From Collybiopsis luxurians FD-317 M1 (lineage: Eukaryota; Basidiomycota; Agaricomycetes; Agaricales; Omphalotaceae), in the NCBI GenBank assembly GCA_000827265.1, contig KN834757.1:62001-126000 (forward strand): a DNA stretch of 64,000 bases. Direction: 5' to 3'. Position numbers and translations under genes: made by a program. The notes under the pieces were generated by a model. That model was given only the letters and a program-made list of their open reading frames with translations. It had not been told where the DNA came from and made no database searches. Every line of letters starts with the position of its first letter. Positions within the stretch are counted from its first letter, which is position 1. Shown here one piece after another: positions 1 through 10,835 of this stretch.

Positions 1-1018
1 ATTAAAGAAGCACATCAAAAATCTTGAGAGAAGCTGGTGACTAGATCTGCGCCATGTTGTGAGTGGTGAGCAGGTCAGTTGGCATGACCACACCTGGAAT
101 ACAACACCCTCGATGCCAGCTACCTCAACCACAGCCTCCTCCACCTTCTTTCTTCCAATTACATTTCCCATAGAGCTGATGAAGGCAATGCATTTCTCTA
201 CAACACCATCATTGTTCTTTCAGCTCTAGATCAGAGTGAAGAGCTTTTGTGACATTGCCAGAATGAACTCCAGCTTGTATGAGGGTGGCAACAAGCAAGC
301 TTGAGGAAACCAGTAACAATGATAATAATATATACACGGTGCCGCTTGCTGATTTCCCTATGCATTTACCATCGGAATACTCAAAAGCACGATCACTTAT
401 CAAAAAAAAATTGATTGCTGTAAGATCACAAGGCGGTCACATTCACACGGACCATATACAGGGAAAAACATGAGCATTTTGTCACTGCGTGACACCAAAC
501 GTCCCGACAAGGACGAATCCTTCATTTCATTTCAGATTCATAAATTGTTTTTGTGTCCACTGTAGCTGTGTAAGTGAATATTTTGAGTAAGATATTCTAA
601 AAAGGAGTTGTGAAGCTCTGCTTACTGTAAAAAGGGTTAAATGCTCACCCTTGAAAGTTGGTGTAGTGAACTTAGAGGTGGGCACGAATGCACATTTGAA
701 TGCATTCAACTGACCTCAGACCTGACATTAGAATGCCTGTCGAATGTTACAAATGTTGAATGAGTATGAATACAAATATGCAATATATGCAAGTATGTCT
801 AGATTAGTACTAAGTATTCTGTAATATAGGAAGATGTGTGAACACTATCAATGTATACTTGTAGGATGGGCCATCGCGCGTGGCGTGTACGAGTCCGGAC
901 ACAAAAATGGTGAGGAGTTCGCATATATATGGTCAAACTATATTTAAAAAGCAACACAAAAATTATCTTAAAAAAGGGGAGACAAAAATCACCTCGAATC
1001 TCATCTCCCAGTTCACTC
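1..1018. other. Intergenic, no gene recognised
   Basis: Only short, unconvincing reading frames occur here and none resembles a known family. It lies downstream of glutaminase copy 1, which reads away from it on the minus strand. It could hold part of a gene that begins left of the window, but I see no exon structure to support that. Confidence 0.4.
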
Positions 1019-4000
1019 TCATTCATATTCCGGGAGAGGATCATACAAATCCATCATTCTCGTCTCCTCAATCTCCCTTTTTAAATTTTCCACCTCCTCC
1101 CTCAACTCGACTGCCCTATCTACCCACCTACGGTTATTAGACTTTGCCGCCGCCGCCGCCGAGCTAGTGTTACCATGCCTGCGGTTGTACATGCTATTCA
1201 GCATTTTCCTGGGAAGGAGGACTCGGCCCACTCGAGTACGAAGTGCGGGACTTATATTCTTTGAAGTCGACGTCGGAACTTGAGCCTTGGGTCTATAATG
1301 AAGGGAGAATGGCTCAACCTGGCACTTAAGTCTCCTTTCTCGGTACCGATGGTAAAAGAAGAGTCCGAGAGCAAGAAGCGCAATGCCACCAGCTAGACCC
1401 CCAGTTATTTCTCCAGCTCTGGATTTATTCGAGTGGGAGGTGCTATCGCCGCCTCCACCAAGTGAGGAAATGATGGGTGTCTTCTTCGGGAGACTATTAA
1501 ATGCATAGAAATTTAGCAGTGAGTGCATTGATTACTTGGGATGAACCAGTTCAAACTGACTTAAGAGCAAGCAGAGCAAACATTGCTCCCTGAGTGGGAC
1601 TGGAAAAGCAGAAAAGTCAACAATTTCCTACTAAGTTAAACTGTAACAAGTTACCTCGCTTCCCCACCCTGGACACTCCCATCAGATGTACTGTAAGTCG
1701 TAGGGAAAACAATAAAATTGTTCTGATTCGCAGCGCAGCATGTACCATCGACACCAATAAATCCCGCGTGCTCGAGTCTGTAACGGTCGCAGCAGTGAAA
1801 AGTGTCCAGTGAGACTTGGCTATATTTTCGTCATTGCTGTCGTACGGTAATCCAAATGCTTGAGCTATAGAAGCCATCAATAAGTAAGATCATTTGAAAG
1901 CTTAGGCTTAGCTTTCACCTGAGGAAGCGACATTCGAATACCACAAAGTTTGATTGCTGTAAATCTGTGGGTTCGAAACAGGCTCATGAGGACTCCAAAG
2001 TTTCAAAGGGCCAAAAGCTTACATATTCATCCACAAGATTAAATCCAAGAAGCTTGTCAGGGTAGAGATTGTACATCAAACCCCAAGAGCTTGACGCGCC
2101 ATACGTCGAAGTCAAATGACCCGAAGACCCAGCGAGCTGCTGCCACTGCGAAACCAACGAGGAAGATTGATTCTACGCAACAAGGGAATCAAATTTATTC
2201 CGATGCAAAAGATAGGTCATGATGCGGACTCGGAATACATACTAAATAGTTGTTGTAGTCATCATAGTTTCCTACCGCTTGACTAATCTCAGCCATTGAT
2301 CTAATAGCAATGATTCCCTTGATAGCCAAGTTGGTCATATTGGCATTGTTCAATCCGTCTGCAGAGCGACTTGGATAGACAGCTTGAGGTGACAGAAAGC
2401 AAGGCGACTGTTGACTTACTATCCAATCGGCGTCAATGGCTGGTCTGAAATAAGCATATCGGCCCATTTCTTCAGCATGGAGTACTATAAATTTGGAACC
2501 AAAAAAACAGCGCATTAGTTTGACGTTGTGACGTGCATCCGTAGGACCGGGGTGGTGAGCTTAAACAAGAAACGTACATATAACGACAGTAGCGATCGGT
2601 CACCACTAAAGGTTGCATGTGCCCACGCCATAATCAGCATGTCACCTATGCTTTCCATCGCCAAAGAGATTGTTGGATTGTTATTGCCGATAACGGAGGG
2701 GAATGCATTACCCAAGTCTTCCGCAGCAAAATCCTCAGTGTATAATCCAGACGATTGGTATTGCAAAAGTGGTTCAAGAAGATATCCGGCCCAAGAAGCA
2801 TTGAAGTATAAAATCGCAGGCAGAGCGGCATATAAAACTTCAACTGGGTTCGTTCGCCTTCATACATTCAAAATGTCAAAGATCAGTTCCCCACATGCAT
2901 GGTTCAACTTACTTGGAGTCCCCAATGTCTTTCATGAAAATTAGGACATCAAACTTGTTCATTTGTCCATCCGAACCAATTCCGACGGTGACTTCCATTC
3001 CAGCCATAATTTGTCGTGATGCCAAAGACACCAAGTCTGTAAGGTTGGATGATATTTTGGATGCATCCGACATGATCCTGTCATCCAGAACGATTGCACG
3101 CTGGAGAGCATTCGAGGCGTCACTCATGAAATCAGACATCTGTGTACGGTTATAAAGATACTCGGAAAATGATGACGTCTGGGCAGACTACGTACTGCTG
3201 TCGGAACATCTGAGTATTTTGTAAAAAAATACGGTCGACGAGTTTGGTTCCCAGCAGCAGTCGTGTAGATAATGTCCGGATTCCGAACTAGACCAATACC
3301 CCACACTACTGGAGACGAAGTGGACGTGATGTTGTCTAGATCGGTGCTGAATGCAAAAGTCGGCAGGTCACTGGAGAGGACACAAGATTAAATGTAGAAC
3401 ACGGCGTGGAAAAACAAGTACTCGAAGATAGTACGAAATTCGGTATCCTGAACGTTAACTAGATTGCCATCGCCAAGAAATGTATCGCGAAGAAGGGGAC
3501 CATTGCCAGTTTGATAGGTCACATTGTTTCCCTTATGCAGCTGTCAGTAGATAAGAATCACACTCAAGCACCCGGTCGCACGGCGTTCGTAACATGGTAG
3601 ACCACTCCATCCTCTGCCATATTACTGATCTCTGTCATGTCTTGGGGCGGAGCGAGGCCAACTTGATGATAAACAATGGAATTACTTGAGGTTGTATTCC
3701 ACTCTATAAAGCTGTTGGTGCTAGAAGATGTCCATTCTGGTTACAGAGGGAGGAGGGAATGAGTGGGTGAATGGCGGATCAATATGCAAAATTCAGAAAA
3801 ACTGACCACCAGTGATATCCTGATATACCTGAACTGAATGAGAGTTTCCATCCATCGAGGCAGCTTCGAAATATATATAAGTGAATGGGAAGGATTGTAA
3901 AAATAGATCATCAGGCTGTGTATAAACGGAGTTAACAAAAGTCAGAGGTGCAGATACAGCCAGACTAGGTTTACAAACTCACCTCAATCGGACTGAGAAA

Positions 4001-4419
4001 TGTAATATTTATTGCCATCGGTCCTGCGGACAAACTCAGAATGGAACGAGTGGGGGTAATTTGGAAGCCATTATAGGTAGTAACAGTGACTGTAGCATCG
4101 CTATCCAGATTAGTGTCAGAAGTGTTACCTAGCCACTCATATAACACGCCGTCCACGCGCAAGAATCCGGTCCATCCCAGAATCTACAGAGGTAAGAATC
4201 AGGAAATATTTAAGGGTTAAACCCACATACATGATCGGTAGTCCAGAAATTTGGGTACTGATGAGTCTCATTAACGGATGTCGCATTTGAAGTATAAGAA
4301 ATGTAAGCCTGGAGATAGGGAGATCGGACAGCGAGTGGAATTGCCGGAGGCTTAAAAGATTGGCTTAATGCTAACAGGAGGAACCGGGGAGCAAGAACAA
4401 TGAAAAGTAGAAGTAACAT
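1019..4419 (-). pseudogene. Membrane-anchored glutaminase-like protein, copy 1 (frameshifted)
   Basis: This is a multi-exon gene of the fungal GtaA glutaminase family (DUF5127/DUF4965/DUF1793), which hydrolyses glutamine outside the cell. The start at 4419 gives a signal peptide (MLLLLFIVLAPRFLLLALSQ) followed by the family segment PPAIPLAVRSPYLQAY. Further exons carry TPTRSILSLSAGPMAINITF, VVWGIGLVRNPDIIYTT, SNLTDLVSLASRQIMAGMEV, ASWAGYLLEPLLQY and SADGLNNANMTNLAIKGIIA. The last exon (1019 to about 1515) encodes a Gly/Ser stalk, a transmembrane helix, a basic stop-transfer patch and a coiled-coil tail ending DPLPEYE. Near 1735 the frame changes. After SMVHAA the expected ASNQNNFIVFPTTY is found only in another frame, which implies a 1-nt deletion. 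The unshifted frame stops about 45 codons later, before the stalk and helix. I infer a pseudogene, or a truncated secreted form without the anchor. It is also the copy with the most eroded PPxY tail. Confidence 0.75.
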
Positions 4420-5285
4420 AGCTCTTGACTGGGCCAGACTTGCAGGTTCAAAATAAGATAGAAACAGAAGAATATGAGAACCTACAGTATGAACTGGGCC
4501 CTGATATACATATTTGGAGTGAAATAATCGGGCAAGACTGTGCGACGAACAGTACCATTCCACGCCCATCAAAAATTAGCAATAGGTGGCTCGACTCCTG
4601 GAGTTGCCATACCACCTCATCTCCTCTAAAATTTGATGCCCTGCCATTGGTAGTGGACCAACGCTGCCACGTGGTGGTTACTCGTGCCAGCGTAGTGGTG
4701 CCAATTTGTATTTGGTGACTCAAATGCCGCTGCTGCCTGGTTTAGTCTAGACTCAAAATGGTTCGTAATTTATTATGATAACAGTTTTAATACAGTACTT
4801 TGTATCATCAGAATCACACCATTAATATAAAATTGCCTGTAAAGGATTAAGCACAAAATTCACCACCACAAAAACTTGGCATTTCGTCACATTCCGTGCA
4901 CTCATAACTACAACATTCACTCAGACTGAGGTGACCCTTCAGGTGAGCTATAAGCAACTGCCAAAGGTACATTGAGGTGACTGGGAGTAAGCATTGAAAT
5001 TTTGTGGTTGTCATCCATTTCTTAGTACTTAAATCAAATGAATTGAAAGCTGAATTGAAGTCCTGGCATTGCTAGACCCCCCAGGCTTCTCGCAGATGAC
5101 ATATACACGCATCCTACGGATCGTCAGTGGATATCGTAGTCTGCTTAGAGGAGACTAGCTTGGCAGTGCAGCAATAACAGGACCCCCTGAATTAGAGTGA
5201 AATTGTAAATGAATTGCTTAACACATAAGAGCCTGTGAGTTTATGGTCGTCATAGTACAGTATCATATTATAATACAATTCATTA
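4420..5285. other. 5' flank of glutaminase copy 1
   Basis: No gene is seen. The stretch 4513-4565, about 100-145 bp upstream of the copy 1 start, has a counterpart upstream of copy 3 (about 43268-43318) and copy 4 (about 48101-48151), and a closer one at 8893-8945. The stretch 4850-4930 has a diverged copy at about 9370-9450. The right edge abuts the TA target duplication of the pogo-like transposon. Confidence 0.5.
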
Positions 5286-5308
5286 CAGTCTTTTACCGCC
5301 CAATGGGA
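5286..5308 (+). repeat. Left terminal inverted repeat of pogo-like element
   Basis: This is a 23-bp sequence exactly inverted at 8732-8754. It is preceded by TA. The inner part of the repeat recurs directly adjacent (to about 5328). Confidence 0.95.
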
Positions 5309-5790
5309 TATTACCGCCCAATGGGATGAACGTCCCCCACACTGCCAAATTTGAAGCCCTGCCTCCAGAACTTTTCCAGCATTTACCTGTATGTCTTAAG
5401 TAGCTACGATAAAAATTTTATGGTAAAATATGAATATCCCTTACACCTATGAGGCAAATGGTAAGTTTTTTGGTGTGAATTATGATAATTCAGCTTCTCG
5501 AGCTTGTAGAAATGCAAAAGTGGTGGTTTTTTTGAGATAACTTGAATCATTAGCTCAATTCTCAATAAGTTGCGGCTCGAGTTTGGTAGAGAGAGGCTCA
5601 TATTTCTGTCAATCGAGAATGGGACAGAAGTAGCGGGACACGTCTTGTCACACTAGCACGTGACTGCAAGCGCCTCATTAATGAGGATTAAGGTTTTGTG
5701 GCGAAGGGCGGCTCTGTCTGCTGCATCCCCGCCTCAGTTTCGGTACTGTATTTCAAATGAGAATAAATCACTTATCTTCCCTTCTCTCCA

Positions 5791-7936
5791 ATGGGTCGCC
5801 GAGCAAAGGCTGTTACTCTCAAAGCTAGAGAGGACTGTGAACTTACAGACAAACTTTATGAGACTGCAGTCGAACTCTACAATGCTGACCATGCGCCAGG
5901 AGTCACCAACAAAACCTTGGGCCGAAAGCCATACAGCTATGCAGCATGTTGTGCTCACATCGCTGATCAATACTTCGAGATTCACAAAAAATACCCTCCC
6001 CATGCACTATCCAAATCCACTCTTGAACGTCTTCAAAAGGGTGGCACTCCAAAGAGCAAGCGCAATGCTGAGCGTGGCTGGTTGACAAACACTGAAGCTC
6101 TAATGGTGGTCAATTATGCTCTTGAGATGGCTCGGAGAGGCTTTCCTCTTACTCATGAAATACTTAAAGACGAAGTGGATAGCATTATCCGCACTAGACT
6201 TGGCAACCAGTTTCCTGAGGAAGGTGTTGGCAAACAATGGACATCGCGCTTCATTGAAAAATATTGGAATGAGCTGAAAATGTTTTGGAGCTCTTCCCTC
6301 GATGAGAAGCGTGGCCGTGCTGTGAACCCTACCACAAACCAGCAATGGTTTGACCTGCTTGAGGAAGTTCTGGCTGGAAAGCGAGATTATGAATTCAACA
6401 TAAACTCAGATAAAAACTCAAGTAAGGCCTGTCAATTGAATCATTTTAAGACTGAATAATGATTGAGTAGTGCAAAACAAAGACAGCTGGCATGACGAGG
6501 ATGCTGAAGATGAGATATTCTTTGGCGAAGAGCAGGTGATTGAAGGAGAGAATGATGATACACCTCAAGGTGGCAATACTACCCCTAGTCAATTGCATGT
6601 ACCACCAGATTCAGCTTCTCCCACCACTCCAATTCTCCCCGAAAATATTTATGGAGCTGATGAGTCTGGGTTCATGCCATCACAGTCAACCAAACAGCGG
6701 GTGATAGGTTCCAGGTCAAAGAAAATGCAGCATCAGCAAGGAGATGGTGGACGAGAGAATACAACAGTGATCGTTACTATCTGTGCTGATGGAACTACAA
6801 CCAGACCTACGGTCATCTTCAAAGGGCACGCATATCAGGTGAAATGGAATCAAGATAATCCGACTAAGGCATCGTAAGTAATTCTGTGCCAAGCTACAAT
6901 TTTTCCACATACCTGATGTCGAGACAGACTTGCACATTCACCAAAAGGCTGGACAGATGGAGAGCTCAGACTGGAGTGGCTCAAGGATTTTCATGAGCAG
7001 ACAAAGGAAAAAGCAAATGGCTGCACACGGGTCCTTCTTGTAGATGGACACAACTCTCACTATACCTCTGCTTTCCTTCGCTTTGCAAGAGCTCACCGTA
7101 TTCACGTTCTCTGTTATCCAGCTCATGGAACACATGTCTATCAAGGCCTTGACGTTGTGATTTTTTCACCACTAAAGCGTTTCTGGACCGATGAAAAGAC
7201 CAAACTCTTTCAGAAGAAACATCAACGTGTTCGGAAAGACAATTTCATGGCAATTTATGGTGCTGCTCACAAGAAAACATTAACTCCAGAGAATATACAT
7301 GCTGCATTCAAAAAGACCGGTGTATGGCCATTCGATCGCTCAGTTATTACACCCGACATGATGGCTACAAGCAAAGAGACATCATTGAAGAGCTATCTTC
7401 CCGTTCCCCAGCCTAGTCCTGTGGTTGCAATCAGCCGACTTATCCATACCGTAACAGTTAACACTCGCAAACGACGTCAAAACAGCTACTCACCGACTCA
7501 GGATACTCCACGTCGCCGCCCCCGTATTAATTTTTCCTCTCCTTCTCAACATAGCTCTTCCCCTATACCTCCCAGCGGTAGTTCAAGCAATCCTTTTGAA
7601 ACCCCTCTCCATGAAAGTATCACAGCACTGAAAAAAACTTCATCATCATTTCTTGTTCAATCACCGCCAATTCGTGCAGAGGCAGCCAATTTACTAACCT
7701 TTCCTGGGATAAACTTTTCTCCCCATCGCCCTTTGTCACAACTCCTTCCACAAATGCTGCTTGATGTGCCCCCAGAAACCGAACTTGAAGAGAAACTTCA
7801 GCATGCCCTACGCCATTTGCAGCACAAGTACACTACTCTCAAAGAGCAAGCACTTGTTATGCAGTCGACAATGGTGCTGAATGGAGCATATTGCCTTCGT
7901 CTCAGAGAGCAACTTGCTGCACAGGAGGAAAGTTAG
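5791..7936 (+). CDS. Pogo-type transposase (DDE_1 superfamily endonuclease)
   Basis: The gene cuts and inserts its own element. Three exons (5791-6421, 6471-6873, 6928-7936) join with GT..AG introns to 681 codons. The N-terminal ~200 residues form helix-turn-helix/CENP-B-like DNA binding (GRKPYSYAACCAHIADQYFE; WTSRFIEKYWNELK). The catalytic core shows first Asp in IYGADESGF, second in VLLVDGHNSHYT, third in THVYQGLDVVIFSPLKRFW, so the triad reads DDD. The segment KTGVWPFDRSVITPDM closes the domain. The stop TAG at 7934-7936 is followed in the same frame by 23 sense codons, a TGA (8006-8008), and then 118 more codons with a Lys/Glu-rich coiled coil to 8365. Related fungal transposases read through this tail, so two nonsense codons probably truncate this copy. 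The catalytic core itself is unbroken. Confidence 0.88.
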
Positions 7937-8008
7937 AGTCGTACTAAAGGAAAGCTGATGGGCGATGGGTTGCCGAGGCTACTCACAAGCGAGGCATTTG
8001 TCAAATGA

Positions 8009-8365
8009 GTGGAAGAATTTCAGAAAGCAACAGAGGAGCGGGAGGCGAAGAAAAAGCAGAGACAAGCCTCAAAAGAAGACTTGGCAGCTGAGAAGGCAGA
8101 ATGGGAACAGTTGAATATGGAGCGCACAGAACGAAACAAGGAAATTCATGTGCAGTGGAAGGAGGACTGTCGACTGTGGGATGAAAATAGGAAGAATGGG
8201 ATTTCTCAGGGTCCACGACCCAAATGGCGTGAGATGTGGTTCCCACCTGTGCCGAAAACTTGGCTGGCATCGAAACCGGGTGGAAAAGGGAAAGAGAAGG
8301 ATCGATCCGAAGAAGGGAGCGAAAGCGAGGCCAATTACGATGATGATGAGTTTCTAGATGAATGA
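8009..8365 (+). pseudogene. Severed C-terminal tail of the pogo-type transposase
   Basis: This 118-codon frame is in phase with the transposase but separated by TAG (7934) and TGA (8006). It is a charged coiled coil (EEFQKATEEREAKKKQRQ) followed by KWREMWFPPVPKTWLASKPG and an acidic end. It makes sense only as the old C-terminus. An independent small protein is unlikely. Confidence 0.7.
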
Positions 8366-8731
8366 TTAGTATTATTACATGTTTGTCAAGTCCGTGAATG
8401 CAAATTGATATGCTCACTTCCCTTCTCTACAATATCTACAGTAAAGTCATTTCTTCAATTCCGAAGTGATTCGGTGTGCAAAGCTACAGCAAATTATCCT
8501 AGTGCGTCATTGTGGGATAGCACATGATGTGACCGGGCCGCTTTTCCTGTCACTACAATTTTGTCCCAAATCGACGGTTATTTAGACCAACACGATTAAT
8601 GGCCCTTCCCATTGTTCAAAGCCATAATAACATTGGGATCAGACTCTCGTGCATCACACAAGCTTGCTTCACAACTTACCTGAGGTACGTAGCCCTTCAG
8701 ATCGGCAGTATATACAGTTTACCAAATTTTG

Positions 8732-8754
8732 TCCCATTGGGCGGTAAAAGACTG
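8732..8754 (-). repeat. Right terminal inverted repeat of pogo-like element
   Basis: This is the exact reverse complement of 5286-5308. It is followed by TA at 8755-8756, which completes the target-site duplication. Confidence 0.95.
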
Positions 8755-10835
8755 TACTTAGCTCGAGTCCCTCAGAAGAAGTATTTTCTTGAAGGGCAAT
8801 GATCTCAGGACTCATTTCTCATGGCTCCTCTATTTACAACACATTTTTCTTCAGTGCAATTCCAGTTGCACCATATCTCTCCTTTAGAGACATTTCAGAA
8901 CGAAACAATCAGTCAAGATGGTGCAACGAACAGTATCATCAACAAATCTCCTTGGATGCATTCTCCCGATCACCTAAACATTGGGTACCTTTAGCAGCTA
9001 CTTTTAGCTCATCTGAAAGATCATCTCAGTCTGCGTGAATATAGCATTACTATTAAGTTACAGGGAGTGATGTGCCGGCTTTGGCTCCAGTCCAGAGCTC
9101 CCAAAGCTGGGTTTGGCCGGGCCCCAGCGGCGGAGGCTGAGCGCCCGGCTCAAAAATTCTCAAGCCCTGGGGTTTTTCTTACCTGAGTTACTATATGTAG
9201 CGTAGTCAGTCAGTTGTAACTGTTTTCTTGAGCTGAAACCGAAGGACGCATTAGTGGGCCAATGCTAATGCGTGGCACTACTCGTGCCCTTTTCAGCGTG
9301 TACATCGCTTTTCGGGATCATTATACTAACCAAAATAATATAAATTGCAAAATTTAGATCAATTTAAAAATTGCCTATCTTGGATCAGGCACAAAATCAT
9401 TGCAGCAGAAACTCGGCATTCCATTCCATTCCATGCACTTGTAATTACAACCATGATACTCTATGAGGGCAGCCTCATTGGCCAACTTAAAAATGAAAAG
9501 ACTCAGAATTACCTCTCACTTACAGCTGCAGCTTCTACTGAAGTGATCAAGTACCCTTTGAGCATAAAGATAAATGTGTTGTAAGCTTCTTAGTGGTGAT
9601 CATGGCAATGCTTTGGTGACGCTACCTTCACCTGATTGTTATTTGAGTTGAATATAGTGACACCTAGGCTCGTTCCCAACCTGTCTATGAGGGCCGATCA
9701 ATGAGGGCCTGTCGATAAACACGCTGGGAGATCTCGGAACTATTTGGGTGGGTGCGCACGGAGTTTGAATTTTCATTGCCGGCCGCGCACATGATTTGAT
9801 TGCGTTAGCTAAACTTTTCCATCGCGTATTCGTAGCTTTACATTCTTGTTCATGTACACGACAACGACCGCGCTCATACGCGATTTTTGTCCTCGTATTC
9901 CTTCTTTACTAACTATTAATCAATATCGTCAAATTAATGCTCGATTTTACGCGTTTCAATGGCCTCAATCTCAGAAAGACTACGGAATGACCTTTTCCAG
10001 TATAACTAACTTTGCTTAAGGAAATTGAAAATCATTAAACCTATCGACATTTCACTTTATCGCCGGAAAAAGTTCGAGGAGGATCACACGTACCAAGATT
10101 CCGACATCTTCTACACATATCCAAATGGTCCAAACGAATCTCACTACTAAATTACGATGAATCTTATTTTATTGAAACGGCTGGAAACTCTAATGCAAAT
10201 GGGCCTGCTTTTTGCCCCATACTTGTGCACATTGGCGACCTTATCTGGGTTCAGCTTAGGTCCAGTGCCCCCGTCGCCGTTTTTTCTGCTTCCTTAACTC
10301 CCCGTATTCGTTCAATCACAATGAACAGTCTTCGCATGCGTGAAGAAAACACTCGGTATATTGAATGCTCGACCAACCGCCCAAACTTGATTCATGCAGT
10401 TAAACCTCCCATAGTCCGCGGTCAATGCTACCCCAAAATTTTGCAATAGCCCTCTACTAACTGCCTATCAAAACTCAGTAAAAAATAAACCAGGAATTTG
10501 ACCCATAAGCCATACCGGGCATGGAATGATGGTGGCTAAAGAAATTCAATATCTTATCCTATCCTGCTCAGACCGGTGAAAGCAGTATTTATGTGTTCGC
10601 CGAGGGAAAGACTGGTCGGGCTTAAATACCAGCATTTGAACAGCAGAGTATGTTCGTATACTTTTGACTTATAAGACTTTCCGATTGATGTAATATAGTA
10701 ACGTCGTGTAATGTAACCAAAAACTAAGTATTGTAAAGAGTGAAACTGAAAAACGAACGTGGTGTGCATGAAGAATATTCCATCCAAGAGATCATTCAAA
10801 AAAAAAGAGAAGGGCCAAATATCTCCCTTATACCT
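8755..10835. other. Repeat-bearing intergenic region
   Basis: No gene is recognised. 8893-8945 resembles the 5' flank of glutaminase copy 1 (4513-4565), and about 9370-9450 resembles 4850-4930, in the same order. This looks like the leftover upstream region of a lost copy. A GC-rich segment at 9061-9180 begins CAGGGAGTGATGTGCCGGCT, like the end of a hAT-type short element. The remainder is AT-rich and featureless. Confidence 0.5.
9061..9180 (+). repeat. hAT-like short GC-rich element end
   Basis: The segment starts CAGGGAGTGATGTGCCGGCT and continues with repeated GGCTC/GGCCGGGCCC blocks. A similar arrangement, read on the minus strand, occurs at 37150-37050 (GTGTGTCGGCTGTGGC). I could not find a matching opposite end here, so it may be only one terminus. 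Confidence 0.3.

Larger units (their letters stand above)
5286..8754 (+). mobile_element. Pogo-like Tc1/mariner DNA transposon, complete ends
   Basis: The element is 3469 bp long and bounded by perfect 23-bp terminal inverted repeats (5286-5308 and 8732-8754, starting CAGTCTTTTACCGCCC). It is flanked on both sides by TA (5284-5285 and 8755-8756), the target duplication typical of the Tc1/mariner superfamily. Just inside the left end, an 18-bp segment of the repeat (TTACCGCCCAATGGGAT) is duplicated in tandem (about 5293-5310 and 5311-5328). This may double a transposase binding site. A spliced transposase gene fills the interior. The element sits between glutaminase copy 1 and an orphan copy of the same 5' flank. 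Confidence 0.95.

Noticed and set aside
10225..10449. 74-codon open frame on the plus strand
   Set aside because: No homology features and no flanking exons; left as intergenic.
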